Translations under genes and position numbers: made by a program
Shown here: positions 51,528-63,145 of the stretch, one piece after another
Numbering within the stretch: the first letter of the stretch is position 1
Layout: every line of letters begins with the position of its first letter
Notes under the pieces: generated by a model
Databases searched by the model: none
What the model saw: only the letters and a program-made list of their open reading frames with translations
Told to the model about the DNA's origin: nothing
NCBI GenBank assembly: GCA_012295275.1
Contig: CM022667.1
Location: 22,016,672 to 22,080,671, forward strand
From: Chrysomallon squamiferum
Taxonomy: Eukaryota > Mollusca > Gastropoda > Neomphalida > Peltospiridae
Length of the DNA: 64,000 nucleotides
Direction of reading: 5' to 3'

Positions 51528-52199
51528 CAGTAACATCTCGCTTAACGATATGCTTAACGATACCACGCTTTAACAATCTTTCTTCTTTACAAATTATATA
51601 AATAGAAATTTAATTTAATAGTTAATTGCTCGAAATAAATGATACAAATGTATACAGTGCATGTTTTTAAGTCCTTTTTCTTTAATTTTTCGTTCATTCA
51701 CGAGCTTCTCTCAGTTGTGTTGATCAGTTGACACGTCATATGTGCATCTGATATTCTGATTCTCTTTTGTCTTCTGCTTCGATTTAGACTTAAACTTGTT
51801 TGTAATTTACCCTTCCAATATGTCAAAACGAATAACAGTATCCCGGCAAATGCTGATGATAAAAGAAACGGAAGATAATAACTTTAGAAACAAAATACAT
51901 TATCTTAAATGAAACCAAAACCCACAATGAGCGGCATATACTTATTTCTTAATGTATTTGTATAAATTGATTTGTAAATGATTTACTGTTTATTTAATAT
52001 CTACAATCTATTAAATCATTTATGTCTAAACTGCCGTTTTATTTCTCCTTATTTCACCTCTTTTTTTTATGTCAGATCTCATCAGCGAGAAAGTAACCAC
52101 TGCTTTTAACCTTAATTCTATGTAAATTAGTCTCCCGCTTACCTCACTTAACTATCAGAAATTTGGAACCAATTACATCTTTAATCTGAGGTATTATTG
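51528..52199 (+). mobile_element. pogo/Tigger-like deletion derivative, nested
   Basis: The element is 672 bp with TA on both sides (51526-51527 and 52200-52201). The left end is CAGTAACATCTCGCTTAACG and the right end, inverted, CAATAATACCTCAGATTAAA, an imperfect match of about 20 bp. CAGT...CTCGCTTAACGA resembles Tigger/pogo termini. Inside, an ATG at about 51821 opens MSKRITVSRQMLMIKE and stops after about 30 codons, which looks like the very start of a pogo/Tigger transposase DNA-binding region; the catalytic domain is gone. It sits inside the larger 51386-53228 element and therefore inserted later. Confidence 0.75.
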
Positions 52200-52805
52200 T
52201 AGTATGGATATTGCTTATTGCATGAAGTATGCAAATATGACAAATATCGAATTAATCTATGTATCGAATATAGTGAATGTAAATAATTTAAAAAAAAGGT
52301 ATTTATCTAAAAGTATTCCCAATGATTTGGTCCTTCGTATAAACTTTTTCAGTCATAGCCAAAGTATTTGCAGGTCATAATATCTTTAGTGTACATACTA
52401 TTAATATACTATGTCACATATATTGTATAATATGTGCACAATCTGAATATGTATGTGTGCATAATGTAAATATGATCAGTAACAGATATCTTGTACATGT
52501 TTAAGCTGAATACGGTTGAATTCGAAAAGTTAATGATAAATGTAACGTTCAAATACTCTATTTACTGAATATAAGTAAATTACTCATATGTAAAATATGT
52601 TTTGTTAAAAATTATATTTGCTTAATTAGTTATTTATAATATTTTTGTCGTATTCTCTTACAGAAGCAAGCCATTTTTCTTTTCTTTCATTCTTTTTTCG
52701 TTTTGTATTTTAATAGATAGATGAAATTGATGTAAAATTGTTTATTATTGGTTGCTTGTTTTGTAACGGAAATGAAATGTTTATGAATTAGAAATGACCA
52801 ATTTA

Positions 52806-52808
52806 AAA

Positions 52809-52842
<34 letters not shown>

Positions 52843-52981
52843 GTAACAGTAATTATAATAAGAAGAATAAGAAGAATAACAATAATAATAATAATAACAA
52901 CAATAATAATAGTAATAATATAATAATAATAATAATAATGTTGATGATGATAATTATGATGATGATAATGAGAAGGAGGAA
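52806..52981. repeat. Compound (AAT)n/(GAT)n microsatellite
   Basis: A long run of AAT units interrupted by AAC, AAG and AGT variants passes into GAT-type units. It produces a spurious Asn-rich frame. Confidence 0.93.
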
Positions 52982-53236
52982 GATGATGAAATAATGAAAA
53001 AGTAACAAATCAACAACAAATGAGTTGTGAATGCTTATTCTGCTTTCGGTTGATGTTACATAATCGATTTAGGAACAATGCGCTCCCCCTCTAAATGTTA
53101 GAAAGAAACCAGATGTATGCACAGGCCAAGTTCATTATATACAGAGGTAATCAGGTATTGCGGGAGACCAGATTTTTCTACGAAATGGGAATTATACGAA
53201 CTGGGAATCTACCAAATGGGAAGACACCAATTTGAC

Positions 53237-54475
53237 AGGTAGGTTCAAACCATCATGCTTTATCTCAGTCAAATGCCAGACCATCAACCATGCATTGCAC
53301 AGCAGACCACAGCTACCACATATTGTAAACATTTGTTAGTATCATACCTGCAGAATGCCAGGCTTGTGTACTGGCATGAATTAGCTGTCAAACACTGACT
53401 TACAACATGTCTACCATGATGCCAGGATTACATTCAGATGTTTTGTTTTTTCATTAACTACTTTTAATTTAAATCAATCCTCAGTAATTATCCAAGTGAC
53501 ACAAAAAATATTAGGTAATGCTTTATACTTCATCACTTACTGTCAAGTTTGATATTACTCCAGTTTTATATGAAATGTTGTTATACATATTTTTGAGATG
53601 AAGTTATTTAAAAGTCAGATTGTTTGCTTAAACCTGGATATGGTTAAAAACAAGAATTAATATATAGTCCCACAGAAAAAAAATATATTTAAAAATAGCA
53701 TCCCATAATGAATAACTATATCATTCAATTACATTAAATACAAAATAAAAAACTGATTACTTTTCTAAAAATAAAATCTGATAAACCAAATGGAGACACT
53801 AGCTGGAACCGGCAGTTCACAATCAGTACAATGAAAAGGACTGATCCTGACTCCCAAGTCCAATGACATTTTGGACTTACCACTGAACAATAGCTTACTC
53901 TCCAATAATTTTGGTCATGAAATCTTGAGATCTCCCCGAGGAAGCCGGGTTTGTTTGAAACTAGTAGTGATTATCTGCAAATTGCACGAATCACAGACCT
54001 AATTAAATCCCTCCAAGATCTATCTGAAATCTCAGTGAAATTGAAAAGATAAAAAAAAATGGTAGGCTAAGACACTATGTTTCTACAGTGGTTCCTGACA
54101 ATGCATCAGTTAGTGCAATATGTCACTCACAATCTGTTGATCAGGTGTCTGTAGTAAAAACTAGATTCTGCTGATAAACCAGCACAGCGCATGTGATGAG
54201 GAAAAAGAACTTTATATGTCATTCATTCTAATAATCTCTGGAATTTGATGGATCAATCATCAAAAAATGAAATTTGTAAGGAATGTAAGAGGAATATAAA
54301 AGATGTCATAATATCCAATTTTCTACATTAGTCTGATTTCAAACCTATGCAGATTTGATCATTCAATTTTTTGTTTTGTTTTTCTTCTCTCTCTATCTCT
54401 AACTTCATTTAATATATTTATCTCTGATTCTTAATGCTACTATACAATAAACACAGACACACACACATTATATAC
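53237..54475. other. Non-coding stretch
   Basis: No exon is supported. The segment 53780-54030 is less AT-rich and includes TCCCCGAGGAAGCCGGGTTT (about 53933), which reads like part of a degraded dispersed repeat. A CA run is near 54454. Confidence 0.5.
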
Positions 54476-54615
54476 ATTAATTAAGTTGATCAAGCAAACA
54501 CTTTAAACTGACTGTCATGCCATCGATAAAGGTATGGACTATGATTTAATAAAGCAGCTTTTGTCCTATTTGATTTTTCACTAAGGGGGCTTTTATCCTA
54601 CCTTGCATATCCACT
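54476..54615 (+). repeat. Left arm of a perfect 140-bp inverted repeat
   Basis: The 140 bases from ATTAATTAAGTTGATC to CCTTGCATATCCACT are the exact reverse complement of 57923-58062, checked by eye base by base. Flanks on both sides are unrelated. The sequence contains GCTTTTGTCC and GGGGGCTTTTATCC, the same motif type as the 57889-58275 element. Confidence 0.93.
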
Positions 54616-57600
54616 AATATTTAAACATTCATCTTTTCCTTAATACATCACAATGTATACAGTTTTACTTTCATAAGTGCTTTCATAATGGTTAAAATTA
54701 AAATCAGTTTCAAAAGTAAGTATTTAAAATAATCAATATTTTTGTAAATAGGAGTAATTAAAAACATCAAGGAAAATGATTAAATATTTTCACTATCTTG
54801 GTATCAGAGTTATTTATTTATTTATTTGTTTGTTTTTATTTTTAATTTTTTAATTTTTAATTAATTTTTTTTTCCATGTAGATTTATTATTTTTATTGTT
54901 AATAATATATTAAAACAAAGACTAAAGTAGGTTATAAAAATTCAATCACCTGAGGTATTAACCCCATTTTAGCAGAGAATCAAACAGAATTCTATAGTTT
55001 TGGGGTTTCTTAACATGCCGAGAAGCCAAACAGAGTGAAATTCAATCTGCTCAGCTATTCCTAATTGCGTCATGAAATGACACCAATTTCTCTGGTGACC
55101 GTTAACCAAACACCAATGAGAGGTGTTCGTAATTATTTGAAAATGCAGCAATTTGTCTGGCCTGAATCCTTTTGGCAACACCTAACAGGAAGATGTTTTA
55201 ATACTAATGGAAAATAAATTGGGGGTTTTATCCATGCTTCTACATCTTCAGCATGATTTAACCTATCCATGCCAAGTATTGCATATTCTGCTAATATGTT
55301 TAACAGTGGCATTGTTAAGACAAATATTTTGTTAATTTGAAAATAACATTAGTGGTATGTACTGAAAAGTCTGCAGACAATATTTTTTCACAGTATTTTA
55401 TCTTCCTTCAATTCTTCTTTTTTCTTTTCTTAAAGTATAGTTTTAATTTAAAATATTATTAATATGAACCAGTATTATGCAATAAATTCTTCTTCTATTA
55501 ATATCATTGGATTCAGGCAGAGTTAATGCTTCCAAATCACGACTGGTCACAGGAGACATTCCAACATTAAATCAACAAACCAAGTATCTAAATCTGGATA
55601 CAATGCATCAGAATGATACTGAAGGTTTAGACTTTAAAACGAAACTATCCTTCATCTAACTATTACAAATAGGGACATCTCGTCCTTTACCTAACTATTA
55701 TAGTACAAACAGGGAAATCACATCCTTTACTAATTACAATCAGTGACATCTCATCTGCTACCTGATTATAGCAGTAAATTATCTCTATTTCTTGTCCTGA
55801 AATAACTATTATTGACAGTTTAAAAATATATATATATATATTATAGATTTTTAATTAAGTATGTGAAAGCAATTGCACTGAATTTAATTTCATATAATAT
55901 ATAATAGTGTACATCAATGACAGAATAATAAATGTTTTATTTATTATCTTTTATATGCCATTTATTTTCTAATTTAGTAAAAGAAAAAGAAGAGTAATTC
56001 TTGATTATAAAAGTATATACGGGTGAACCATATTTATTATGGTATTTATGGACTTCAATGACAAGAATGTAATAAAGTTTTAACTAAAATAATACAATTT
56101 ACTTTTAAAAACATCCCAGATAGGTTGGTACTCAGTTTATTAACAATCAACTGAATAAACCACTTTATGACATTGTATGGTTAATAATGAATTTTTCATC
56201 AATTCACAAGATTGAAGCAATAACCAGTAATCACCATTCTTTGATGTGTAATATTAATATCTGCTTTACTGATACAGAATTATTTAAACTAAAAGGTATT
56301 TAATAAACATGAGGCTGTTTTAACAAATCTAGGAAAAAAGTCACAGGAAAAAGATTCCAGAAAAAAAAACCCACAGCAAAGTCACAAAATAAATGTAATA
56401 TTTAACCCTCAGATAAACTAACAAAGCCCTGATATAAATAGTTTATTTCATATTAATTATATATGGTGACTTTTCCAAAGTTTAGATGCAGACTGTGGTA
56501 AACAGTAAATGATACAGGTTCCAAAAGGACAGTTCCAGGGAGGTAAATTAACTGCCACTGTACAGTGTTTCAACTGTTAACTTTGGTCTTGGAAAAACAT
56601 ATTAATTTTAGAGTTGCTGAACTGTAATGTATCAACAAGATAGAGATTTGTCCTTTTGCAAACCCAAGATAGCAATTTAATTTCAATATGTAATCTGCAG
56701 TACCATTTGTCATCTGTCAACAAGATAAATTTATATCTATATCTTCTTGTAAAATAAATTTTAAACTCTTTTAAAGTGTAAATAAAATATATAGCCTATA
56801 TTTGAATAAATTTATTTAAAATTACTATGCAGCATTAAATAATTTTAAAATACAACACAGTAAGATAAATTTAAACTGTTAACAATAACAGTAATAATGA
56901 TGACAGTAATACTTATAAAATTAAGAAAATAGTGATAAAAAGCAATATTTAATTTTAAATGTAAAGCAAAAAGAAATTAAAAAGGAAAATAAATAACTAT
57001 AAAAATTATTATAAATAATTGATGATTGTTGTTTTTTCTATAACAAAAATATAAATAAATTTAAATAAAAAGGGGAATAAATTCAAATTCCTACAACCTT
57101 ATTTTATTGTACAACAAATAAAAACATTTAAATGTTTTCTTTTGCAAATTACAAAAAATAAAATAAAAATAAAAATAAAATAATAATAATAATAAATAAA
57201 TTAATTAATTAAAAAAAGTAAAGGAAAAAGAAAAGAGATCTTCAGTAGCCATCACATTTTAATCTTAAAAATTCTATGATAATAATTTAAAAAATAAAAA
57301 TATTTTAATTTTCTTTTCTAAATACTTCTGAAAGACCTACATAGAAACTAAATGCTAAAAGTACTTTTCTCTGACAAAGACAGAAATACAAGCAGTAATG
57401 TATTTTTTCTCTTTTTGAAAGCAGATATTTATATACGTGAAGAAATAGCCCAGAACATACTACTGATGAATATCAAGAGGAACATACTGTACAATGAGGG
57501 ATGGAGAGGATGATTAACTGTTGACCACAGGCTCTTCACTCAAATATCAACATGTCATACAAGCTTTAAATACTCTATAGATTTCTGTTCTGTGAACCCT

Positions 57601-57888
57601 TCAATTTCATTTTAAAGGATAGCTTTTGTGATACCTTAAAAAACATTATGAATACATCTGATATAGTTCCAAATCATAGTTTTATGTTTATAGCAACCTA
57701 TCTTTAAAAGTTATGACTATAAAACAGTAAAGAGCCTCAAATTTATTTTTCTCTTTATTTGTAATGTCTTTTCATTAAGAAACTACATCTCTGATTTTAA
57801 ACAAAAACCATTACAACATTAATTTATTAACCTAAATCTTACTAGGGTTTGTGTTATACTTCACATAACAAATACATTTATGAATGCA
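54616..57888. other. Non-coding stretch between the inverted-repeat arms
   Basis: About 3.3 kb of AT-rich DNA without a credible ORF. It includes an (ATTT)-type run near 54810, a short copy of the GGAAAAAAGTCAC motif family at 56330-56395, and A/AAAT runs near 57155-57210. It does not look like the body of an autonomous element. Confidence 0.6.
56330..56395 (+). repeat. Fragment of the GGAAAAAAGTCAC repeat family
   Basis: CTAGGAAAAAAGTCACAGGA followed by further A-rich CAC units matches the inverted right end of the element at 60030-60407. Confidence 0.7.
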
Positions 57889-58271
57889 AGTCCAAAAATG
57901 CATAGGCAGATAACAATTCCCCAGTGGATATGCAAGGTAGGATAAAAGCCCCCTTAGTGAAAAATCAAATAGGACAAAAGCTGCTTTATTAAATCATAGT
58001 CCATACCTTTATCGATGGCATGACAGTCAGTTTAAAGTGTTTGCTTGATCAACTTAATTAATTACCACGAAATAATGGTGATAACAGTCAAAATTAAGCT
58101 GAAGGATATACTCTCAGTTTACTTGGATGAATAACTAATTACATAAATTTCATTACGGGAAATATTAAACAGTGACAGAATATCTTTTTTTTTATGTATG
58201 GTGGGTTTTTGCATTTCTACTTGGGGGGCTTTTGTCCACCTCTGCATTTTTGGATTCAGAGGCTTTTGTCC

Positions 58272-58275
<4 letters not shown>
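57889..58275. mobile_element. Small DNA element (MITE-like) with GGCTTTTGTCC-type ends
   Basis: The left end starts near GTCCAAAAATGCATAGGC and the right end, inverted, reads ATCCAAAAATGCAGAGGTGG. The similarity continues through AAAGCCCCC and related words over about 70 bp per arm at roughly 70% by eye. The total length is about 390 bp with no ORF. The right arm of the perfect 140-bp repeat (57923-58062) lies within its left half. No clean target duplication was seen. Confidence 0.62.
57923..58062 (-). repeat. Right arm of the perfect 140-bp inverted repeat
   Basis: This is the exact reverse complement of 54476-54615. It lies inside the MITE-like element at 57889-58275. Confidence 0.93.
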
Positions 58276-58307
<32 letters not shown>

Positions 58308-58308
58308 T
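58272..58308. repeat. (CATATA)n hexanucleotide microsatellite
   Basis: Six CATATA units directly abut the right end of the MITE-like element. They create spurious Tyr-Thr or Tyr-Met frames. Confidence 0.93.
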
Positions 58309-59488
58309 ACAGATATATATACACAGATATAACACACACAAAGACATATATACACATATACACAATATAAAAATAAATATGATAAATCATTTTATATAAA
58401 TTAATTTAAAACCCATTATATGTTCATATTTCAGTCCTTTTTTATTTTTTTGGTTTGTTATTTATTATTTTATTTTAAATTAGAATAAATATGAAAAATT
58501 GTTTTGATTACTTTTAGTTTATATCTTACATATAATAATAGGTAGTATATATATATAACTTTTATAAAAACTTCACTGTTGTGGATTCTTTATTTTTGCA
58601 CTTTCCATGTTTAAATATCTGTAATAACGAAGAAAATAAATTAAAATAATTTACATTTTGCCAAAAATCACAACTGATGATGTAAAAACATTTTTATTTT
58701 ATTGATTTATTTGTTTGTTTTTGTTTGTTTGTTTGTTTGTTTGTGCTCAGTCTCCTTTCATTTTGCTTATTATCTCTTATTCTATTTCTGCCTGTATAAA
58801 CCAGCAATTTTTAAAGCAACAGTTTTAACAGAAAAATATGAACAATGAATGATAAAGCAGATTAACTACCTATAATTTTAATTAATGAAAATAATTTTTT
58901 GACATGACAGTTGTATCTTATACTAAGTGACTCAAGATATTTTTATTATGTAAATATTTAATATATCATGTAGAGGTGAAGCAGAGTTCCTAAACTAATG
59001 GCTCTTCTCTTATATGTAATTATCACAGATAATGCTCACCTGTCAGGAAGAATGGAATTACAGGTAGATGTTGTATAAATGTGACAAGCAGACAAACAGC
59101 TCAGATAAATGAACATCATTCTGGGTCAAAAGGTCATCAACAGTTGTTCTCTCTGGTTAATGAGATTAATTTGGCAGTACATTGTCAATGGAAGATGAGA
59201 AACAATCCAAACCCCTCTGTTATGACAGCTTAAAAGCTCAGACAAACATACACTGTGATACATATATTATATAATACATTTTTTGGAGATACATTTGCTG
59301 TCTTAGTTATCAGAATGCTTACAGAAATAATTCATAAAACGTCAGATAATTTTGATCACACACACACACACACACACACTTTAATAGGTCTTAAATAACT
59401 AACCTGTTCTCTTCAAACTTAATTTTACTAGAAACATACAGCTGCTATGCTTTGTTCCACTTCCATACATTATAAAATTTATAAAGAA

Positions 59489-59536
<48 letters not shown>

Positions 59537-60029
59537 ATAAACCTAGTAGCAATTATTGTGTTATTTTAATTATTCACCCATCTTTAATACAAACATTACG
59601 AAAATTATTATTACTTATTTACACTTATTTAACTAATTTCCACTTTACTGTAAATGTTTATTTATATTCAGCATATTTGCTTTTTAAAAAATTATTATTT
59701 GCCAGTATTTTCTAATTTACAGTTCACAATTTTATTAACATTATTCTTATAAAACACTGACCTCTTAATTTTTTATGAAACAGCATAACAAAGTTTATAT
59801 GTCACAACAGGTTCAATATTTCCCAGTCTTGTGTTTAAATGAATTTGTTCAACTGATTTACAACACTAACAGACATTCCATGAATTAATTACCAAGCTGT
59901 AATGCTTTCTGACAGACTGTTAAAATGTACTTCTCTGATACCAAGTTATGAGATGATAGCTAGAACACATAGGAAAGGGAAAGTGTGTATGAGTGTGTGC
60001 ATGTACATATAGACACACATTTATTTATA
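58309..60029. other. Non-coding stretch
   Basis: AT-rich DNA with a GTTT run (about 58710-58743), a CA run (59358-59380) and an AAAT run (59488-59535). On the - strand a good donor, GACAG|GTGAGC, lies at about 59043, but the preceding sequence is not a convincing exon. Confidence 0.5.
59488..59535. repeat. (AAAT)n microsatellite
   Basis: An uninterrupted tetranucleotide run of about 48 bp. Confidence 0.94.
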
Positions 60030-60407
60030 TATAAATGTAGGATGTTTTGGTGGTGGCTGGAAAAAAGTCACAAAAAATCACAATTTAGTATAGGAAAAAA
60101 CTCACAGGAAAAAAAGTCACCAAATGTATGGGTTTGTAGAGTATTGAATGTGGCATCATAATATGCATGGGGTAATTGTTAACCTTATTGATTAGGCTAG
60201 ATTAAAGAAAGGGGCTTCATATTGTGCAGGGGTGGTGACTTGTTACTCTAATGAATTAGGATCAGTTTGGCAGAATTATGTCTAGCTTACCGATTAGGAT
60301 AGATCTTAATAACAAAATTGTGACTTTTTTCCTGTCATCTTTTTTCTGTGACTTTTTTCCTAGAATCATTTTGGCTATGGACATTTCAGCCTAAAACATT
60401 TATATCC
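60030..60407. mobile_element. MITE-like element with GGAAAAAAGTCAC repeats at both ends
   Basis: The left end has TATAAATGTAGGATG and then GGCTGGAAAAAAGTCAC with two further GGAAAAAA(G/C)TCAC-type units. The right end, inverted, has TATAAATGTTTTAGGCTG and TCTAGGAAAAAAGTCAC with two more units. It is about 380 bp with no ORF. No target-site duplication could be assigned, so the exact ends are approximate. A shorter relative lies at 56330-56395. Confidence 0.7.
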
Positions 60408-62769
60408 TAACATTATTACATTCTGAAAGCAAATGCACATTCAGCCAACAGCACAAAAATAAAGAAGAAATTAAATAAACCATCATTGTCACAGTAAATC
60501 ATCTCCTAGACTAATACATCTGACAGTTTGATAAAGATGTGGAGTCATGAAACAGTTCTTCTAACATGCTATATAAACTCAACATTACACTGACTATGGA
60601 ATGATTCCAAGAAAGTGTACACCTCACATCTTTTCCAAAGCCAAGACTTTTTAAATTTCAAAATGCAATGATCTCTTTCCCAATCTTAAAACCTAGATCA
60701 GATTATAATATACAGAATAGAATATAAATAGCCAGATTTGTAGTGTTATTTAGAAATTGAACTGAAACTGTATTTAAAAATGGTAACCATTACCAGATTA
60801 CCATCATACATGATAATTTGATGATTAATATTAATAGTAATCCTTTTATAGTGAAAATAATATTAATAAATTATTTGATTATTTACACATATTTTGAACC
60901 TTCTTTTTGTTTTTCTTCCTTTTTCAGAAATTTAAAATCTCTGACATCTGATTTGGATTTTGCTGATTGGTTCATCTAGGAATATGACATCTTAATAATT
61001 TTGTTGTCAAAGAAAAGACCTAGCAATAAACTGGCAATAACTTGAACAGATAAAAAAAAATAAAAATAAAAATAAAGAAGAAGAAGAAGACAGTAATGAA
61101 ATAATAGAATGTGAAAAAGAATATTCAACTGAGCAAATACCAGATATGCTGACAGCCTTTCTTTCTATTGAAATCTTTTTTCTTTTTGTCACATAATGGA
61201 GACACTTTCCACTGATAGATCATTTTAATAGTGTCACAGTCATCCACTTCATCAGACATTCTTCTTTTCTCTGTATTAGCCTAAGTAAACAGTTGACGAC
61301 AGCCCACCTTCATCTCACACCTTTGATTTCTTTTCTCCTTTTTCACCAGAACCAATCATTCAAAACTACAATGTTTGGGCAGTCAATGTTTGACAAAGCA
61401 TGAGGGGATAAGAAATCTATAAAAATGTGTTACTGAATTAGTTAAGATGCATATAAATAGTTTTGTCCAATAGCAGTTGTAGTAGCTGAATAAACAAACT
61501 TGAGACAACATCCACCTATCATTAGCAATGGAAAAAAGGTGATGGCAGGTACTGAATCAGATAATCCTTCCTGCAACAATAGAATACTCTCCCTGGTGAC
61601 TATCAGAATCAATATAGAGGATTGATAAATAAGGAAAAATCCAATGAAGTTGAATTTTGTTATATTAAATATAATTTATATATATATATATATATATATA
61701 TTCCAGAAAAGATTCAACAATTTTTTATTTTTTTTTCTTAATATTAGTATTATTCCTACTCTTCTTCTTATCACAAAGCAGGACTGATAAATAAGAAAAA
61801 CCAATGAAGTTGCATTTTGTTATTATCATATTATTATAATTATTCCTTCATCTTCTTCTTATTATTATTAATATTGACTTATGGTCTATGACACATCCTT
61901 GCGACATCTGATTGAGATATAATTATATTTCTCTGATTAAGTATTTCAGTTTTAACAAGTTTCATCAAATTTTTAACAATGAAAAATAAATTTTACTTTA
62001 TGGCAAATATCACATGCCATTCAGTGATTTTTTGCTTTTTATTTTATTTGTTTTTATTTATGTTCTATCAAACTAACTCATGGTGCCAGAACAAATAATA
62101 CATACAATAAGTTGTTCTGTTTGTGTGGCACTGTGAAAATGAAGATTTCTTCCTGCCAACAGCATTCCTCATTACTCTCTCACAAATCTCATATTTACAA
62201 CAAAACATTTGACAAAATATTATTTTCTTTTCCTTCATGCTTAAAACTTTTCTTTTTCTTATTCTTTTTCATTACACCTGGCATTTTGCAATCATTCAAA
62301 AAAGAGAGATGATACTTTGAAATGTGTCTAACTTACATAAATCTAGGAGGGGTTTGCAATAAAAAAGCTGAAACAATGTTTTTTATTGTATAATGAGGAC
62401 ATTGCACTGCATAAAAGTCACTTTCTTGTTGCCTGCCACCTGTGACACCTACAACAGAAGTGACACTGCCACACATTGTAAATAAAAGATGTATCCAATT
62501 ATTCTGGGAAAAAAACAACCAAAAAAACACGAAACATTTAATAATAAATGAATACTGGAATTTGTTTTAAATTAATATAATAACACAGTAAATAAAAATA
62601 ATTCTTTAAGAATTAATTTTTCAATTTAAAGGCAAAACTATATCCACTAGGTTAAAAATGGTAAACAGAAAGAAAGAAACTTGAAATAAAGAAACAGGAA
62701 TGAAAGAAACAATTTTGGCTAGGAAAAAAAGAAACTGGAAAAAAGAAATGGAAAGAAAGAAACAGTTTT
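60408..62769. other. Non-coding stretch
   Basis: No exon is supported. An (AT)n run is at 61677-61701 with short AAG/AAAT runs near 61060-61090. On the - strand 62530-62380 has a CCCAG acceptor-like start followed by about 65 open codons with scattered Cys, but the reading has no recognisable family. Confidence 0.5.
61677..61701. repeat. (AT)n microsatellite
   Basis: An alternating AT run of about 25 bp. Confidence 0.92.
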
Positions 62770-63145
62770 ATTCACAACAAATTTATTCTCATAAGCACTT
62801 GGTCATATGATAAGTGTCCAACTCCAGCCAAAAACTCAGGAAAGGACTTGGAACTGTTGACACGGTCCTGGCACAAGGATTTGAGTCTCCTCTGAGGCGA
62901 ATATGACCCTTGTTCTTGCACTTCTTCAGGGGGCGCCAACTGCATCCTGTTGAAGAATGGTGCATAGATTGGATTCTTCACGCTGGAACCACTGGATAAC
63001 TTTCCAGATAGAAGGATGATGATGGCCAACCATGCTGAAAAACTTATTGTTCCACTCTTCACAAATGTTGTTCATTGGGTGGCCATCATGCACAAATTTT
63101 TGATTCACCATTCTTACTCTTGATGACCTCCATAATAATTTTATT
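62770..63145 (-). pseudogene. MULE-type transposase, C-terminal relic
   Basis: Two overlapping frames together read like the C-terminus of Mutator-like (MULE) transposases that are often linked to FLYWCH zinc fingers in invertebrates. The first frame has LWRSSRVRMVNQKF, then PMNNICEEWNNKFFSMVGHH and HPSIWKVIQWFQREES; the NN-x-EgWNxxF...HPSiW pattern is the family's hallmark after the DDE domain. It stops at about 62926. The second frame carries on with PPEEVQEQGSYSPQRRLKSL and FLAGVGHLSYD, the usual end of the protein, so at least one frameshift separates them. The catalytic domain is absent: the preceding bases (63146-63420) show no recognisable match. It is a dead fragment inside or beside the membrane-protein gene's upstream region. 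Confidence 0.75.

Larger units (their letters stand above)
51386..53228. mobile_element. Non-autonomous DNA transposon, 8-bp target duplication, modular ends
   Basis: The element is 1843 bp and flanked by the direct repeat AATTTGAC (51378-51385 and 53229-53236). The left end is GGCTTAGTCCCATTTGGTAG and the right end, inverted, GGTGTCTTCCCATTTGGTAG. Both ends continue with repeated 16-bp modules of the type TCCCATTTGGTAGAAT / TCCCATTTCGTAGAAA: two modules on the left, three on the right. No long ORF is inside. The interior hosts a nested pogo-like element (51528-52199) and a compound AAT microsatellite (52806-52948). The 8-bp duplication fits hAT and a few other superfamilies; the GG start is not typical of hAT, so the superfamily stays open. 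Confidence 0.82.

Noticed and set aside
52794-52994. Asn-rich 66-codon frame
   Set aside because: It is translation of an AAT/GAT microsatellite.
53840-53900. Donor-like GTG|GTAAGT on the - strand
   Set aside because: The sequence before it has stops in the relevant frames and looks like part of a dispersed repeat (TCCCCGAGGAAGCCGGG).
58119-58399. Tyr-Met and Tyr-Thr repeat frames on both strands
   Set aside because: They are translation of the CATATA array and part of a MITE-like element.
59041-59130. Possible signal-peptide exon of the membrane-protein gene (- strand, ending GACAG|GTGAGC)
   Set aside because: The donor is good, but it leaves phase 2 while the exon at 46362 needs phase 1, and the peptide is a weak signal sequence.
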